A stretch of DNA of 64,000 nt from Acidobacteriaceae bacterium. Lineage in GTDB: Bacteria > Acidobacteriota > Terriglobia > Terriglobales > Acidobacteriaceae. The DNA is taken from positions 257,911-321,910 of the forward strand of contig PLCS01000009.1 of assembly GCA_003134855.1 (NCBI GenBank). The letters run 5' to 3'. Positions 39,475 through 48,878 of the stretch are shown one piece after another. Position 1 is the first letter of the stretch; each line of letters starts with the position of its first letter. The notes below the pieces were generated by a model that was not told the origin of the DNA, did no database searches, and worked only from the letters and a program-made list of their open reading frames with translations. Made by a program: the position numbers and the translations under genes.

Positions 39475-40924
39475 GAACAGAGTTCTGCCCCGCTCCGCAA
39501 TGAATGTTCTTCCCCTCAAGGAACGCATGAAGATCCTACGCAGGCACATGCCGGAGCTGGACCCGCTGGTGCGCAGCCGCAATTTTGCCGAAGTGAATCT
39601 GGGCCTGAATGTGCTGGACGCCGTGACCGAGGCCTCGCGCTGCATTGAATGCGCCAAGCCGGGCTGCGTCGTCGATTGCCCGGTGGGCGTGCAGATCAAG
39701 ACCATCGTGGCCCTGATTCATGCCGGCGACTACCTGGGAGCGGCGGCCAAGCTGCGCGAGGACAACGCGCTGCCGGCCATCACCGGCCGCGTCTGCCCGC
39801 AGGAGAATCAGTGCGAGGGCGGCTGCATTCTGGGTAAGAAAGGCGCGCCGGTCGCTATCGGCAACCTGGAGCGCTTTGTCGCCGATTTTGAGCGCGAAAG
39901 CGGTCAGCTTGGACTGCCGGCGAATGCTCCTAAAACCGGCAAGAGCGTGGCCATCGTCGGCAGCGGCCCGGCCGGGCTCTCAGCCGCCGGAGACCTCGTC
40001 CAGAAGGGCCATCGCGTGCGCGTCTTCGAAGCGCTGCACGAACTGGGCGGCGTGCTCATCTACGGCATTCCGGAGTTTCGCCTGCCCAAGTCGATTGTCA
40101 AAGGCGAGGTGGACAACCTGCGTCGCATGGGCGTCGAGTTCGAGACCAATGTGGTCGTCGGCAAGAGCGTCACCCTCGACGAATTGATGAACGAGGAACA
40201 CTACGACGCGGTCTTTGTTGCCACCGGCGCGGGTCTGCCGGTCTTTCTCAACGTCCCCGGCGAACACTTCAACGGCGTCTACTCGGCCAACGAATTTTTG
40301 ACGCGCGTCAACCTGATGCGCGCCTATAACTCTGAGTTCGACGAGCCGGTCTACGATTGCCGCGACAAGGACGTGATTGTGGTGGGCGGCGGCAACACCG
40401 CGATGGACGCGGTGCGCACCGCAAGGCGTCTGGGCGCGCGGACTGCTACTTTGGTTTACCGCCGCTCCGAGGCCGAGATGCCGGCCCGCAAAGAAGAGGT
40501 CAAGCACGCCCGCGAAGAGGGCATCGAATTTTATCTGTTGACCAACCCGGTCGAACTCCTCGGCAACGAAAACGGCTGGCTCACCGGCGCGCGCTGCGTG
40601 CGCATGGAGCTCAGTGAGCCGGACGAAAGCGGGCGGCGCAGGCCGGTCGAGATCAAAGGTTCGGAGTTCGTTCTGCCCGCCAATGTGGTCATCATCGGCG
40701 TCGGCACCACCGCGAATCCGCTGATCCAAAGCACCACGCCGGATCTCGCGACCAACAAGCACAACTACATCGTCGCGGATGAAAAGACCCTGCGCACCTC
40801 CAAGCCGGGCGTCTTTGCCGGCGGCGACATCGTCACCGGCGGAGCAACGGTCATCCTTGCCATGGGCGCGGGGCGCAAGGCCGCAGCGTCGATTCATGAG
40901 TATCTGACCCGTGGCGAGTGGTAG
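39467..40924 (+). CDS. Glutamate synthase small-subunit-like flavoprotein (NfnB/SudA/GltD-like)
   Basis: CIECAKPGCVVDCPVGVQI; CPQENQCEGGCILG; VAIVGSGPAGLSAAGDL; VIVVGGGNTAMDAVRTARRLGA. Confidence 0.9.
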   Translation: MSENRVLPRSAMNVLPLKERMKILRRHMPELDPLVRSRNFAEVNLGLNVLDAVTEASRCIECAKPGCVVDCPVGVQIKTIVALIHAGDYLGAAAKLREDNALPAITGRVCPQENQCEGGCILGKKGAPVAIGNLERFVADFERESGQLGLPANAPKTGKSVAIVGSGPAGLSAAGDLVQKGHRVRVFEALHELGGVLIYGIPEFRLPKSIVKGEVDNLRRMGVEFETNVVVGKSVTLDELMNEEHYDAVFVATGAGLPVFLNVPGEHFNGVYSANEFLTRVNLMRAYNSEFDEPVYDCRDKDVIVVGGGNTAMDAVRTARRLGARTATLVYRRSEAEMPARKEEVKHAREEGIEFYLLTNPVELLGNENGWLTGARCVRMELSEPDESGRRRPVEIKGSEFVLPANVVIIGVGTTANPLIQSTTPDLATNKHNYIVADEKTLRTSKPGVFAGGDIVTGGATVILAMGAGRKAAASIHEYLTRGEW

Positions 40925-40982
40925 AAGGCAGTAAGGGGCGGTTTCCGCATAGAAGTGGTAGCTCCGGAGTATGCTGATGTAA

Positions 40983-41052
40983 GTTCGTAAATTCCCAGAT
41001 CCCAGAAACGGAACCTGGGGCACCCATATTTCCTGTGGGACATGAGCCACCC
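40983..41052 (+). repeat. Dispersed palindromic repeat, family A copy 3
   Basis: gttcgtaaattcccagatcccagaaacggaacctggggcacccatatttcctgtgggacatgagccacccgcc. Confidence 0.7.
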
Positions 41053-41140
41053 GCCCCCCGTTCCGCGTTTGGTCCGAGCCGGGGCGAGGTGGTCACTCTC
41101 TGCTTTAAGTCTGCCGTAGTTAGAAATTGCTGGAGGTTGA

Positions 41141-43114
41141 ATGCAAGACGGACGGGGAACTGCTGATAGTCATCAAACAAGCTACCGCCCAGATATCGAC
41201 GGTCTGCGAGCCGTAGCGGTGCTATCTGTGATTGCATACCATCTATCAACTGGAGTTCTACCAGGCGGCTTTCTGGGAGTAGATATATTCTTCGTTATAT
41301 CGGGTTACCTGATTACCAATGTTATCTGGCGCGAGGCGATCAACAGGAACTTTTCAATTGCGCGCTTTTATGAACGCCGCGTGCGACGGATCATGCCGGC
41401 TGTTCTTTTCGTCCTGATCGCAGTCTCCGCGGGCTCCATCGCCCTCCTGCTGCCGATCGATCTGAAGGGCTATGCAAAGAGCGTTTTTGCGAGCCTTGGT
41501 TTCGTTGCTAATATTTATTTCTGGAGAGACACGAATTACTTCTCGCAGCTTGCTGAAGAAAAGCCCCTGCTGCATGTTTGGTCTTTGGGAGTTGAGGAGC
41601 AGTTCTATATTATTTTTCCACTTTTTGTGGTTCTATGTGTGCGGTGGCGCCGTCGGGCTCTATTACCGCTCACCGCTGTGCTTGTCCTGCTTTCTCTGGC
41701 AGCCAACATCCTTATGGTCAGAATCGGGGGCGGCCTGCCAGCCTTTTATCTTCTCCCGATGCGCGCATGGGAAATTGGCGCAGGCGCACTTCTTGCTCTG
41801 GCCCCGGCAAGCAAGGTTGCCAAACCATGGATGCGGCACGCACTTGCGACCCTGGCTGCGGCGCTTCTCATCGCCGGCCTGTGCTCCCCGGGACACCCGC
41901 TTTCGGCCCTGATTCCGCCCGCCCTTTGGGTAGTGTTAGGCGCAGTTACAGCAATATATCTTGGAGATGCCGGCGGCAGCTGGCTTACGCACTTGATCTC
42001 CAAGCCCGCGCTGGTATGGGTTGGGCTCATCTCCTATTCTTTATATCTCTGGCATTGGCCGGTTATGGTTTTGACTCGCTATTATCTTGTGCGGTCGGAC
42101 TTGTCGCTTGTAGAGACGGCAATTGTGGTTGCAGTGATGTTCGCACTTGCGGCTTGTTCCTGGCGTTACATCGAGCGTCCTTTTCGTAATCGCACCATGT
42201 CCATTGGTGCTGTACTGACCTGGGTGGGGTTCGGATGCCTGGTGGTTGCGCTAATCTCCGTGGCTTCCCTCGCCTACAATGGATTTCCCTCTCGATTCAA
42301 TGCGGATGCAACGCGCATCAACTCGGCTGTTGGTACAGAATATCGCTGCAATGTGAACGAGTATATTGCCTTTGGCGGATCGCGCGGCTGTCTCATGTCC
42401 ATGCCCAGCAGAGATCCGAAAGATGCTACCGTCGCACTGGTAGGCAACTCGCACGCGCAGATGTATGCGCCGCTTGTCACGGATATCCTGCGGGAGAACC
42501 ATCGTGGAGGCATTCTGGTTCCGTTGAACAGTTGCCTGCCCCTGCCGGATTTTAATGAGTCGTCGACGTGCATGGAGCTTGCGGCCAAAAACCTTGATGC
42601 GGTTGAGAATCTGCCACGCATGCGCGTGGTCATTCTTGCAATGACATGGGAGTGGAATAATCCGATGTACACTCCGGCCGGTCTAGTGTCGGACGATAGT
42701 AAAACAAAAGTGTTTACCGAGAGCCTCGACCGCGTAATTCAGAACCTGGAATATCACGGCAAGACGGTCGTACTGGTCGGGCCGATATCCTCACCGGGGT
42801 GGGAATCGGCCTCGATTGTAGCCCGTCAACTGGGATTCGGCCACAAAGTCACGGAACCGCTGTTTTTGCCTGAAAGCACATTCATGGCAACTCAGGGCGC
42901 CACAATTGCGCATTATGCCTCTCGCGACGACATTATTTTCATACGGCCAGACCGTATCCAGTGCCAGCTAAGCAGATGCGACTACTTCCGCGAAGGAGCA
43001 TCGCTATTTGCGGACTCCAGCCATATTGCCGAGGGGGCGTTACCGTTGTTTCGTCTGGTTTTCGAACCTGCGCTACGGCAAGCCTTTATCCTCAGCACAC
43101 AAACACAGTTGTAG
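41141..43114 (+). CDS. Acyltransferase-3 (OafA/YrhL-like) membrane protein with C-terminal SGNH-like domain
   Basis: YRPDIDGLRAVAVLSVIAYHL; GGFLGVDIFFVISGYLIT; HVWSLGVEEQFYIIFPL; VALVGNSHAQMYAPLV. Confidence 0.92.
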   Translation: MQDGRGTADSHQTSYRPDIDGLRAVAVLSVIAYHLSTGVLPGGFLGVDIFFVISGYLITNVIWREAINRNFSIARFYERRVRRIMPAVLFVLIAVSAGSIALLLPIDLKGYAKSVFASLGFVANIYFWRDTNYFSQLAEEKPLLHVWSLGVEEQFYIIFPLFVVLCVRWRRRALLPLTAVLVLLSLAANILMVRIGGGLPAFYLLPMRAWEIGAGALLALAPASKVAKPWMRHALATLAAALLIAGLCSPGHPLSALIPPALWVVLGAVTAIYLGDAGGSWLTHLISKPALVWVGLISYSLYLWHWPVMVLTRYYLVRSDLSLVETAIVVAVMFALAACSWRYIERPFRNRTMSIGAVLTWVGFGCLVVALISVASLAYNGFPSRFNADATRINSAVGTEYRCNVNEYIAFGGSRGCLMSMPSRDPKDATVALVGNSHAQMYAPLVTDILRENHRGGILVPLNSCLPLPDFNESSTCMELAAKNLDAVENLPRMRVVILAMTWEWNNPMYTPAGLVSDDSKTKVFTESLDRVIQNLEYHGKTVVLVGPISSPGWESASIVARQLGFGHKVTEPLFLPESTFMATQGATIAHYASRDDIIFIRPDRIQCQLSRCDYFREGASLFADSSHIAEGALPLFRLVFEPALRQAFILSTQTQL

Positions 43115-43371
43115 CAATAATGGGTGGCCCACATCTCGATTCTGAGCATTAAACAGGCTTTGGCCGGTGGAGATGGGAAGGAACACGTCATTTTCCCAGA
43201 AATTCTGGCACAAATCCACCTCATGTAAGTTGTTGATTTTATGGAGCCAGAAAAAGTGTTCCTTAGGAGATGTGGGATACGATTAACTCCAATCCGCTGC
43301 TGCGGATCTAGGAAGTCTGGATCACCACGAACCTCAACCGGGTTAACTTACCACTGGTTACTGACCACTAC

Positions 43372-43407
43372 AAAAAAACGGCGGCAAGAGGATCGCCTCC
43401 TGCCGCC
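43372..43407 (-). terminator. Intrinsic terminator of the ECF-sigma operon (minus strand)
   Basis: On - strand ggcggcaggaggcgatcctcttgccgcc hairpin followed by gttttttt. Confidence 0.8.
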
Positions 43408-43466
43408 ACCGGTCTTTGCTGCAACCGCATTTGCTCTCTGCTTAAAACTTGCTCTGCAAATCCCTT

Positions 43467-44138
43467 TTACTGCTCGGCTCCCGCTCCTGGAACCGAACCC
43501 GGAGCCGGGGGCGCTGGCGGAGCCGCTGGAGCCGGCGCCTGGTGGTGGTACTGACTACCCGGTCCCTGGCCGCCCTGCTTCCAGCCGCCCGGTCTCTGGC
43601 CGTCATGTCCCGGCCCGCGCTCTTCCCGGCCCCGGCCCTCGTGCTCATGGTCGGCGCGGAAGGCCTGCACCAGTTTCCACTGCTCAGGCGTCAGCTTGGC
43701 GCGAATCGCCAGCAGAAAGCCGGCATTCGCCTTTTCAAGCTCAGCCCGCGCCTGCGCAACCTTGTCGATCTGCGCCAGAATCTTCGCCTCATTCGGCGAA
43801 TCATCGCTCATCAGCGGCTCCAGCGTCAGTTCGGCCTTCTCCAGGCTGGCGCGCAGGTCAATCAGCTTAGCCCGGTGATCCAGCAGAATGTCGTCAAACG
43901 TCTTCCGCTGTTCATCGGTCAGCTTCAACTGCTCCACCACCTTCGGGTTGTTCCACCAGCGCCCATGGCCACCCTGGGCTCCGAAGGCCCGTTCCATGGG
44001 AGGCCGATGCTCGCCGAATCCTGCTCCTGGTCCCATTCCCGACCCAGGCCCCATTCCGCCGCCCGGCCCCTGCGCCAGCGCCGTCGCCGCCAGCAAAACT
44101 CCCGCTATCGTCAATCCCATCGCCCCAAATGCCTTCAT
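43467..44138 (-). CDS. Spy/CpxP/metal-resistance-like periplasmic protein
   Basis: Signal peptide; LKLTDEQRKTFDDILLDHRAKLIDLRASLEKAE...KLTPEQWKLVQAFR LTxxQ-like motifs. Confidence 0.75.
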   Translation of the reverse strand: MKAFGAMGLTIAGVLLAATALAQGPGGGMGPGSGMGPGAGFGEHRPPMERAFGAQGGHGRWWNNPKVVEQLKLTDEQRKTFDDILLDHRAKLIDLRASLEKAELTLEPLMSDDSPNEAKILAQIDKVAQARAELEKANAGFLLAIRAKLTPEQWKLVQAFRADHEHEGRGREERGPGHDGQRPGGWKQGGQGPGSQYHHQAPAPAAPPAPPAPGSVPGAGAEQ

Positions 44139-44195
44139 CGCTTCTCCTTTTCCTCGATCTCGCCGTGGTTGTGCTTCTGTTTCCCAATTTCTCTC

Positions 44196-44627
44196 TTACT
44201 TGGTCTCGTACTCGGCCATCATTTGAGCCAGCGGCTCCATGGCGCTCGGAACTCCTCGCGATACATCGCTGTCCACCTTGGCCAGCAAATCCTCATCCTC
44301 TTGCCGTGCCTGCTGATTCCGCTCATTGGCGGCCAGCCGCTCGTGCTCGGCCACGCGAGCCGCGGCCATCCTCATCTCCTGCCGATGATGCTCCCAGACT
44401 CCTGTCGAGATGCCGCCGGCAACCAGTACGCCGCTCAGCGCCCACCCGGCCGCCAGCCGCCAAACCTGCTTCAGCCGCCCTGCCGCGACCGCCGTCCGCG
44501 GCCGGCTATAAGCGGCCTCGCTCCAGGCATGAACGCTCAGTCGGAACTCCCGCAGCGCCAAATCCAGCTCCGGACTCATCTCTTCACCCGCCGCGCTAAC
44601 CGCATCAGTCTTGTCCTTGAAGCTCAT
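44196..44627 (-). CDS. Single-TM hypothetical protein, candidate anti-sigma factor
   Basis: ATGA overlap with ECF sigma gene; central TM LAAGWALSGVLVAGGISTGV. Confidence 0.6.
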   Translation of the reverse strand: MSFKDKTDAVSAAGEEMSPELDLALREFRLSVHAWSEAAYSRPRTAVAAGRLKQVWRLAAGWALSGVLVAGGISTGVWEHHRQEMRMAAARVAEHERLAANERNQQARQEDEDLLAKVDSDVSRGVPSAMEPLAQMMAEYETK

Positions 44628-45202
44628 CGTTTTCCCCCAAGTTCCGCGCGCACTCTTGCCAATGCCCGCGAAAGGTGCGCCTTCACCGTGCCCTCATTCA
44701 GCCCGGTGGCACGCGCAATCTCGCTCAATTCCAGCTCTTCCACGTAGCGCAGCAGGAACACCGTCCTCTGCCGCTCGCTCAGCCCCTCGACTGCCTTGCC
44801 CACCTGCGCAACCCGCTCCCGCGCCAACAATTGCTGTTCCACGGACCGTTCCCCGCTGGGCAGCCAATCGCTGGCCTCGTCCAGCTCCACCGCGTTCGTC
44901 TGCGTCTTCCGCCAGAACTGCATCCGCCGGTTCCGCCAGTGGTCCTTCTGCAGGTTGATGGCGATGCGCATCAGCCAGGTCATCGCGCTTGACTCGCCGC
45001 GAAAGCTCCCCCAATGCCGGTGCGCCTTCAGGAAACAATCCTGCGTCAGCGTCTCCGCCAGGTCAACGTCACGCGTCGACGAAAGCAGAAACCGGAAGAT
45101 CTGCGGGCGGTGCTTCGTGACGACAGCCGAAAACTCCTCGGCGGCAATTTCCTGTGCCGTAGCCATGGTCATCGCTTCCAATGCTGTGCCGGCTGCCATC
45201 AC
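44624..45202 (-). CDS. ECF RNA polymerase sigma factor
   Basis: AETLTQDCFLKAHRHWGSFRGESSAMTWLMRIAINLQKDHWRNRR; LSERQRTVFLLRYVEELELSEIARATGLNEGTVKAHLSRALARVRAEL. Confidence 0.93.
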   Translation of the reverse strand: MMAAGTALEAMTMATAQEIAAEEFSAVVTKHRPQIFRFLLSSTRDVDLAETLTQDCFLKAHRHWGSFRGESSAMTWLMRIAINLQKDHWRNRRMQFWRKTQTNAVELDEASDWLPSGERSVEQQLLARERVAQVGKAVEGLSERQRTVFLLRYVEELELSEIARATGLNEGTVKAHLSRALARVRAELGGKR

Positions 45203-45791
45203 TCAGGTAGACGCCCGCACCGGCTGCAAGTTTACAGCCTCGGCGTCATTTCTCATCGATATAAATAATTCGAAACTGGCCGCCCCGCCCACACCGCGCT
45301 TTCGTTACTGCGGCTAAGGCGGGTTTGGCTTTACTTTTCCGAAGAGGCCGTATCCATCCTTTGTGGCGCGATTTACTTGGGCGCGCTCGCCCCAGTCCCG
45401 GCCTCACCAGCAGCAGCCGGCTCTTCGCCCATCAGGCCGTTATGCCTGAAATAGGCGCTATCCTTCATCAAGACCGCCAGATCATATGTATCAAAGGATT
45501 CCGGCTTGCCAAACTGCGGCAAGGAGGGTCAATCGGCTCAGAAGTACGGGATATTCCATTACTACAGATTTCGGTAGGTCAATCCCTTTTGCCGTAGGCT
45601 GTATGCTAGTTATTGTATTTTCTTGAGCGCCGCCGCTGAATCCGGTTGACCTTTCCCGGAACGAAACGTCCCTATCTTGCGTATTCTCAACCAATTGCCC
45701 TTTTGTTTCAGGTCTTCAACAGATTCTTCACCCATGGCAACCGACGTGCTAAAGAGTGGAGAGAGCAGAAGAATGTAAGGTGTTCCCCCGC

Positions 45792-48700
45792 ATGGAGACA
45801 AGTCTCATCAACCGTTTGCAGTTGACGCTGCTGGCCTTGGTCACGCTCGGCCTCCTGGCGCTTGCGAGCTTGAATTTCTGGCAGGAGCGGCACTCCCAAC
45901 TGCCCGACGACGGCGTTTGGTGGCGCGAGGCAGCCAACGGCAGCGGCTTGGTGGCCGACAAGGTCTTGCCCGGCACTCCCGGCGAACGCGCCGGCATCAA
46001 AGCCAATGATCTGCTGACCGGCGTGAGTGTTCTGCCTGTCGCTGGGCTGCATAGCAGCATCAAGCCGCAGGTTCCTCTCACAGCAGTCAAGGAACTGCCG
46101 GACGAAGCCGTCCAGCAACCCAGTGAAGAGCCGCTTGCCCTGCCGGCGGTCGAGGTCAAATACACCCCTGTCGCACGCGTGGCTGATCTGGAGCGCGCCT
46201 TCTATCGCACCGGAAGCTACGGCAACATTAAGTACCGGATCACCCGCGGCGGCATTCCCCTGGACACTCCGGTCGAGGTGATCCCCGAACAGGCCGACAG
46301 GAGCCTCGCGCTAGGGATGCGCCTCATCGGGCTGATCTATCTGGCCATCGGCATCTACGTCCTGTTCCGTCGCTGGACAGCGCCGCGCGCCACCCACTTT
46401 TACCTCTTCTGCCTGGTCTCCTTCGCCCTCTATGCGCTAAAGTACACCGGTGCTTTGGACGCGACGGGCCATTGGGACAAGCTGGACCAGGCGGTCTTCT
46501 GGTTCAATGTGCTGGCGGAATCGCTGCAACCGGCGCTGTTTCTGCACTTTGCCCTCAGCTTCCCCGAGGAGCGCCTGAAGAAATTCAGCCGCCGCATTCT
46601 GCTTCCGCTGGTTTACGCGCCTGGCGCCATGCTGCTGGGCCTGTGGCTCTATGCTTACAATTTCTGGCAGGCCACGGGTCTACTCAAACACCGCCTCGAA
46701 AAGATAGCCACCGGCTACGATGCGGTCTTCTACGTCTTTGCCGCCTGCCTCTTCGTGCTCAGTTACCGCCGGGCAAGCACCCCTTTGCAGCGCCAGCAAC
46801 TGAAGTGGCTCTATCGCGGCGCATGGCTGGCGGTAGGGCCATTCACCCTTTATGCGATCTTCTTCCTTTCCGATCTGCGCATACCCAGCTTCTTTGAAGA
46901 TCTGGCCGGCTTGTCGATGGTGGTTCTGCCACTCACCTTCAGTTGGGCGATCATTCGCTACCGGCTGATGGACACTGACCTGATCTTCAAGCGCGGCGTG
47001 GCCTACACGCTGGCCACGAGCCTGATTCTGGGCGGCTATTTCGGCGTCATTGCACTGATCACGCTCGTAGTCCAGACTCGCCTGTCGGAAAACGTGCGGG
47101 AGGCGGGCCTGGTAATCGCCATCCTGGCAACGGCCGCCCTCTTCGACCCGCTCAAGCGCAGGATTCAAAGCTGGGTGGACCGCGTCTTCGACCGCCAACG
47201 CTACGACTATCGCAAGGCGCTGATCGAGTTCGGTAGCGGACTCAGCTCGGAGACCGATCTCCAGGCTCTGCTGGAATCCATCGTCGAGCAGTTGCCTCAC
47301 ACCCTGTTGGTGGCCCGCGTAGCGGTCTTCCTGGCCCAGGACGCAGAGAATTCCAGCCCTCTGCGGCTGGCAGCCTCCCATGGGCTGACCGCCGAAGCCC
47401 TGGCCGCGCAGAACCGGACTGGCTGGGGCGCGCTGGATTTGGGCTTCCTGGACTTCGACAACGCCCAGGACCACAGCCATATCTTCCTCGAAAACGCTCA
47501 AGCCGCCCTGCATCTGCCCCGGGACCAGCAGCGTACCGCCGCCCTGCTCGACCTGAACTATTATCTGCCCTGTCGCGTCGCCGTGGGCCAGATTCAAGCC
47601 GGTGAAGCCAATCCAAATCGACCCGACACCACGCGCACTATCGCCGTCATAGGCTTGGGGCGCACCATCGGCGGCGACTTCCTCTCCAGCGAAGATGTGG
47701 AGTTGCTGGAATCCCTGGCCAGCTATATCGGCATCGCCCTCCAGAACGCCAGCCTCTACGCCCGCCTGGAAACCAAGATCGGCGAATTCGAGCGCCTCAA
47801 AGAGTTCAACGAAAACATCGTGGAATCCATCAACGTCGGCATTCTGGCCGTCGATCTCAACGACTGCATCGAGAGCTGGAATGCGCAGATGGAGGCCATG
47901 TACGCCCTCAGCCGCGCCGAGGCCCTCGGCCAGGCGCTTTCCGACGTCTTCCCGGTGGAGTTTGTCGAGGCCGTGGACAGCTTCCGCAACGAATCCGGCG
48001 TCCACCACCTCTACAAATTCCGCCTTACCACCAGAGCTGGCGAACAGCGCACCGCCAACATCGCCATCGCTCCCCTGCTCTCGCGCGATTTCGTCTCCGT
48101 CGGCCGCATTATCCTGGTCGATGACATCACCGAGCGCGTCTCTCTGGAAACCCAACTGGCGCAGGCCGACAAGCTCAGCTCCATCGGTCTGCTGGCCGCC
48201 GGCGTGGCCCATGAGATCAACACCCCACTGGCCGTCATCTCCTCGTATGCGCAGATGCTTTCCAAGCAGCTCAAGGGCGACGCCCGCCTCGGCCCGGTCC
48301 TCGACAAGATCACCCAGCAGAGCTTCCGCGCCGCCGAGATCGCCAACGGCCTGCTGAATTTTTCCCGCACCTCGACCACCGAGTTCCGCGATACGGACCT
48401 GAACCAGGTCATCCGCGACACACTCTCCCTGCTCGACCACCAGTTCAAGACCGCGCAGATCATCGTCGATCTCCAGCTCACCGAGCAATTGCCCCCCATC
48501 TTCGGCAACCCCGGCAAGCTGCAGCAGGTCTTTCTCAATCTGCTCTTGAACGCCAAGGAGGCCATGCCCGGCGGCGGCCATCTGCGCGTGGCCACCCAAG
48601 TCGCAACGCCCAGCGGCCACGACCACTACGTCGCCGCGCTGGTTGCCGACTCCGGCAGTGGTATCGAACCGGAGAACCTCAAGCGCATCTACGATCCGTT

Positions 48701-48878
48701 TTTCACCACCAAGACCACCGCCAAACCCGGCGACCGCCGCGGCACCGGCCTGGGACTTTCCGTCTCCTACGGCATCATCCAGGAGCACGCCGGCAAGATT
48801 CATGTCGAAAGCGCCATCGGCGCCGGCACAACCTTTCAACTCGAGTTTCCCTTGCTGAGGAATTCCGTTCATGCCTGA
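45792..48878 (+). CDS. Sensor histidine kinase: PDZ-like N-terminus, multi-TM, GAF, PAS, HisKA, HATPase_c
   Basis: GLVADKVLPGTPGERAGIKANDLLTGV (PDZ); LAAGVAHEINTPLAVISSYAQML (H-box); QVFLNLLLNAKEAMPGGGHL (N-box); GTGLGLSVSYGIIQEHAGKI. Confidence 0.92.
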   Translation: METSLINRLQLTLLALVTLGLLALASLNFWQERHSQLPDDGVWWREAANGSGLVADKVLPGTPGERAGIKANDLLTGVSVLPVAGLHSSIKPQVPLTAVKELPDEAVQQPSEEPLALPAVEVKYTPVARVADLERAFYRTGSYGNIKYRITRGGIPLDTPVEVIPEQADRSLALGMRLIGLIYLAIGIYVLFRRWTAPRATHFYLFCLVSFALYALKYTGALDATGHWDKLDQAVFWFNVLAESLQPALFLHFALSFPEERLKKFSRRILLPLVYAPGAMLLGLWLYAYNFWQATGLLKHRLEKIATGYDAVFYVFAACLFVLSYRRASTPLQRQQLKWLYRGAWLAVGPFTLYAIFFLSDLRIPSFFEDLAGLSMVVLPLTFSWAIIRYRLMDTDLIFKRGVAYTLATSLILGGYFGVIALITLVVQTRLSENVREAGLVIAILATAALFDPLKRRIQSWVDRVFDRQRYDYRKALIEFGSGLSSETDLQALLESIVEQLPHTLLVARVAVFLAQDAENSSPLRLAASHGLTAEALAAQNRTGWGALDLGFLDFDNAQDHSHIFLENAQAALHLPRDQQRTAALLDLNYYLPCRVAVGQIQAGEANPNRPDTTRTIAVIGLGRTIGGDFLSSEDVELLESLASYIGIALQNASLYARLETKIGEFERLKEFNENIVESINVGILAVDLNDCIESWNAQMEAMYALSRAEALGQALSDVFPVEFVEAVDSFRNESGVHHLYKFRLTTRAGEQRTANIAIAPLLSRDFVSVGRIILVDDITERVSLETQLAQADKLSSIGLLAAGVAHEINTPLAVISSYAQMLSKQLKGDARLGPVLDKITQQSFRAAEIANGLLNFSRTSTTEFRDTDLNQVIRDTLSLLDHQFKTAQIIVDLQLTEQLPPIFGNPGKLQQVFLNLLLNAKEAMPGGGHLRVATQVATPSGHDHYVAALVADSGSGIEPENLKRIYDPFFTTKTTAKPGDRRGTGLGLSVSYGIIQEHAGKIHVESAIGAGTTFQLEFPLLRNSVHA

